Below, piece after piece: positions 33,218 to 35,777 of a stretch of DNA of 35,777 nucleotides. Position 1 is the stretch's first letter; every line of letters starts with the position of its first letter. The notes beneath the pieces were generated by a model that saw only the letters and a program-made list of their open reading frames with translations, ran no database searches and was not told where the DNA came from. Made by a program: the position numbers and the translations under genes. Origin of the DNA: Gammaproteobacteria bacterium (GTDB lineage: Bacteria; Pseudomonadota; Gammaproteobacteria; Thiohalobacterales; Thiohalobacteraceae); NCBI GenBank assembly GCA_002699185.1, contig PABG01000042.1:1-35777 (forward strand). Direction: 5' to 3'.

Positions 33218-33946
33218 TCAATTGCCGTAGTAGTTGACGCTGTACGGCGTATAGGGCGTGCCGCCGCCCTGGAAGCGCTTGCGCACCTCATTGGCGCGCT
33301 CCTGGACCAACACCTGCCGAGCCTGTTCCAGCGCGGCGGCCCGGCTCTGGGTGATCTGGAGTTGCTGCGCCTGGATCGCCTGCCGGGCCTGCAAAGCCAG
33401 CAACTGGTTCGTCGCCTGGGTAGCCTGCAAGGCGCCGACCGCCGACTGGCTGCGGTTCACCAGGTCAGTCAGGGTCTGCTCGTCCACCGCAAAATTCTGC
33501 ACCGCCTGCGCCTGCACCTGGGTTGCCGTGCGCAATGCGTCGAGTGATTTCATCCAGCGCTGCTGCGCATCCAGTGCCATCTGGCTGCCGGTCGTGGATG
33601 CGGTGTAGGAAGCCGGGTAGAGCTGGGCGAACTGGGTCTGCAATTGCGTGACATTGAACGCCAGCCCCTGGCCCTGCTGGATCAACTGGTTAGTCGCGGA
33701 CAGCGCAGATTGCAGTTGATTGAGCGCGCTGAAGGGGAGACTGGTCAGGTTCTTAGCCTGGTTGGTCAGCATCTGCGCTTCGTTCTGCAGTTGCTGGATC
33801 TGGTTGTTGATCTGCTGCAGGGCGCGGGCAGCTGTCAGGATGTTCTGAATCAAGTTGGCCGGATCGATGACCACCACCGTCGCCTGTACCGAGGGCATCA
33901 CGGTCATGAGTACGGCGGCGGCGATGGCAAGAAGGGTTTTCTTCAT
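33218..33946 (-). CDS. trbJ: P-type conjugative transfer protein TrbJ (VirB5 family)
   Basis: A 242-aa exported pilus-associated protein. The signal peptide is MKKTLLAIAAAVLMTVMPSVQA (about 1-22, split). The mature protein is mainly Gln/Ala/Leu-rich coiled helix, with NLIQNILTAARALQQINNQIQQLQNEAQML (split) typical of TrbJ. It ends YTPYSVNYYGN. ATG at 33946 overlaps the TGA of trbE (ATGA), showing coupling. The longer upstream frame is part of trbE and is excluded. Confidence 0.94.
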   Translation of the reverse strand: MKKTLLAIAAAVLMTVMPSVQATVVVIDPANLIQNILTAARALQQINNQIQQLQNEAQMLTNQAKNLTSLPFSALNQLQSALSATNQLIQQGQGLAFNVTQLQTQFAQLYPASYTASTTGSQMALDAQQRWMKSLDALRTATQVQAQAVQNFAVDEQTLTDLVNRSQSAVGALQATQATNQLLALQARQAIQAQQLQITQSRAAALEQARQVLVQERANEVRKRFQGGGTPYTPYSVNYYGN

Positions 33947-35777
33947 GGCTGCTTCTCCTGGGGAGTGAAGGGGAACGACGGGATCAGATCGGCGGCCCAG
34001 TCGAGGCCACGATGGCGCAGCCAGACGGCTGCGAAATCCGCGGGCGGCACCGACGCGGAAATGGCGTCGATGGCGCGCTGGTCTTCGGGCTTGGCCGCGC
34101 CAGCGAACGCCAGCGTCACCGGCCCGAGTCCGAGGTCGAAGACGCGGTTGCCGAGCCGTGACTGGTAGTAGTAGTCGCGCTTGGGCTGGGCGGTCGCCAC
34201 GATCTCGATCTGTCGCGCATTGAGGCCGAAGCTCTCGTAGATGACGCGAATCTGCGGCTCGGTCGCCTGCGGGTTGGGCAGGAAGATACGGCTCACGCAG
34301 CTCTCGACGATGGCCGGCGCAATGCTGGAATCCTTGATGTCCGCCAGAGATTGTGTGGCGAAGATCACCGACACGTTCTTCTTGCGCAGCGTCTTCAACC
34401 ACTGCCGGATGCGCGCGGCGAACACCGGGTCGTCGAGGAACAGCCAGGCTTCATCAAGGATCAGCAGTGTCGGGGCACCGTCGAGTCGTTCCTCGAAGCG
34501 TGCGAACAGGTAGCGCAGTACCGCCAGCGCTGCCGCTTTGCTGTGCATCAGTTCTTCCATCTCGAACGCCTGCACGTCGGCGCAACCGAGCCGGTCATGG
34601 TCGGCATCGAGCAGCTTGCCGTGAGCGCCGTCCAGCACATAGGGTTGCAGCGCCTGGCGCAGTGCGTTCGATTGCAGCAGTACCGACAAGCCGGTCAGGG
34701 TGCGCTGACCGAGCGGCGCGCTGGCGAGACTGTTCAGCGCCGACCACACAGATTCCTTCTCGGCCGGCCCGACAACCACACCTTCGTGAATCAAAAGACC
34801 TTGGACCCAATCCGCCGCCCAGGCGCGATAACCCTCCTGGTCGATACGGGCTAACGGCTGGAAGGCGATGGCGCCGTCCGCGCCCAGGTCGTAATGCTCG
34901 CCACCCAGCCCAAGCACGGTGGCGCGAATCGAGCGCCCCATGTCGAACGCGAAAATGCGCGAGCCGGCATAGCGACGGAACTGCAATGCCAAGGTGGCCA
35001 GCAACACCGACTTGCCCATGCCGATGGGACCGACCACCAGCGTGTTGCCCACGTCGCCGATGTGTGTGACCAGCCGGAACGGTGTCGCGCCATCGGTGCG
35101 CGTCACGATCAGTGGCGGGCCGTCGAGATGTGTATTGCGCTCTTGTCCGGCCCACACGGCGGAGACCGGCATCATGTGCGCGAGGTTCAGCGTCGAGACG
35201 ATGGGCTGGCGCACGTTGGCGTAGGCGTGCCCCGGAATCGACGACAGCCAGGCATCGACCGCATTCAAGGTCTCGGGGATCGTCACGAAACCCCGGCCCT
35301 GGATGGTGCGCTCCACGGCACGTAGCTTCTCGTCGGTGGCAGTTGCATCGGCATCGATCACCGTCACGGTGGCCGTGACGTAGCCGAACGACACCTGGTC
35401 GCTGCCAAGTTCCTGCAAGGCGGCGTCGGCGTCCACTGCCTTGTTCGACGCATCGGAGTCGACCAGCGGGCTTTCCTGCTGGAAGACCGTCTCGCGCAGC
35501 AGCGCAACGATATTCTTGCGCTTGGCGAACCACTGGCGGCGCAAGCGGCTGAGTTCCTTCTCGGCCTCGGCCTTGTCGAGGCACAGAAAGCGCGTGCTCC
35601 AGCGGTAGGCAAAGCCCAGGCGGTTGAGGTCGTCAAGCAAACCCGGCCAGGTCGAAGTCGGGAAGCCGCGTACTGACACCACCCGCAGATGCTGGCTCCC
35701 GAGCATCGGCGCAAGGCCACCCGTCAATGGCTCATCAGCCAGTAGCGCATCGAGGTGCATGGGAATTTCGGGCACGG
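33943..35777 (-). CDS. trbE: Conjugal transfer ATPase TrbE (VirB4 family), partial
   Basis: The C-terminal 611 residues of a large cytoplasmic ATPase of the type IV secretion system; the 5' part lies beyond the right edge. Walker A is GPIGMGKS in VVGPIGMGKSVLLATLALQF, and Walker B is LLILDEAWLF. RKKNVSVIFATQSLADI and SRIFLPNP follow, as in VirB4/TrbE. It powers pilus assembly and substrate transfer. Its stop overlaps the start of trbJ. The gene order trbE-J-K-L-F-G matches IncP/Tn4371-type trb clusters. Confidence 0.95.
   Translation of the reverse strand, partial: VPEIPMHLDALLADEPLTGGLAPMLGSQHLRVVSVRGFPTSTWPGLLDDLNRLGFAYRWSTRFLCLDKAEAEKELSRLRRQWFAKRKNIVALLRETVFQQESPLVDSDASNKAVDADAALQELGSDQVSFGYVTATVTVIDADATATDEKLRAVERTIQGRGFVTIPETLNAVDAWLSSIPGHAYANVRQPIVSTLNLAHMMPVSAVWAGQERNTHLDGPPLIVTRTDGATPFRLVTHIGDVGNTLVVGPIGMGKSVLLATLALQFRRYAGSRIFAFDMGRSIRATVLGLGGEHYDLGADGAIAFQPLARIDQEGYRAWAADWVQGLLIHEGVVVGPAEKESVWSALNSLASAPLGQRTLTGLSVLLQSNALRQALQPYVLDGAHGKLLDADHDRLGCADVQAFEMEELMHSKAAALAVLRYLFARFEERLDGAPTLLILDEAWLFLDDPVFAARIRQWLKTLRKKNVSVIFATQSLADIKDSSIAPAIVESCVSRIFLPNPQATEPQIRVIYESFGLNARQIEIVATAQPKRDYYYQSRLGNRVFDLGLGPVTLAFAGAAKPEDQRAIDAISASVPPADFAAVWLRHRGLDWAADLIPSFPFTPQEKQP

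Noticed and set aside
31250-33608. Several plus-strand ORFs opposite trbF, trbL and trbJ
   Set aside because: All are shadows of the minus-strand trb genes, with low-complexity Ala/Pro/Arg/His sequences.

Overview
The window is GC-rich DNA from what looks like a gammaproteobacterial sulfur oxidiser of the Chromatiales/Ectothiorhodospiraceae kind. The strongest clue is a complete aprMBA set (APS reductase with the AprM membrane anchor). Supporting clues are a monomeric NADP isocitrate dehydrogenase, ExoI, a PiT transporter and GTAGGATGGGTG-type intergenic inverted repeats. The species cannot be named from sequence reading alone.

Layout. 1-2446: repeats, then an arsenosugar-type glycosyltransferase, arsenite methyltransferase ArsM and thioredoxin TrxC. 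2698-7601: a large PAS/GAF/GGDEF/EAL c-di-GMP protein and a PiT phosphate transporter. 7640-12705: a cytochrome P460 gene divergent from a Cys-rich MarR regulator, a small helical protein, the radical-SAM protein AmrS, a ZIP metal transporter, an archaeal-type peroxiredoxin, a DUF2202 ferritin-like protein and a DUF2892 membrane protein. 12837-15022: two CaCA cation exchangers on the minus strand, separated by repeats. 15188-19187: monomeric isocitrate dehydrogenase and exonuclease I.

19685-24001 is the dissimilatory sulfur block: aprM, aprB and aprA, a strong terminator, then an unrecognised 130-aa protein and a SlyD-like FKBP. A 53-aa ORF with a strong ribosome binding site faces them. 24658-25425 is an unrecognised protein behind a structured leader.

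From about 25.5 kb the content becomes accessory. It holds a Fic protein whose start codon lies in a palindrome and whose reading frame carries an in-frame palindromic insertion. Next come an HxlR regulator divergent from gst, an Old Yellow Enzyme gene and a truncated extradiol dioxygenase. The rest is a minus-strand conjugation block, trbE-trbJ-eexN/trbK-trbL-trbF-trbG, running off the right edge. trbI is missing where expected, and the dioxygenase gene is broken at exactly that point, so a rearrangement junction lies near 29,840.

The items most worth following up are the in-frame insertion and dyads at fic, the trbG/dioxygenase junction, and the uncharacterised small genes next to aprMBA.
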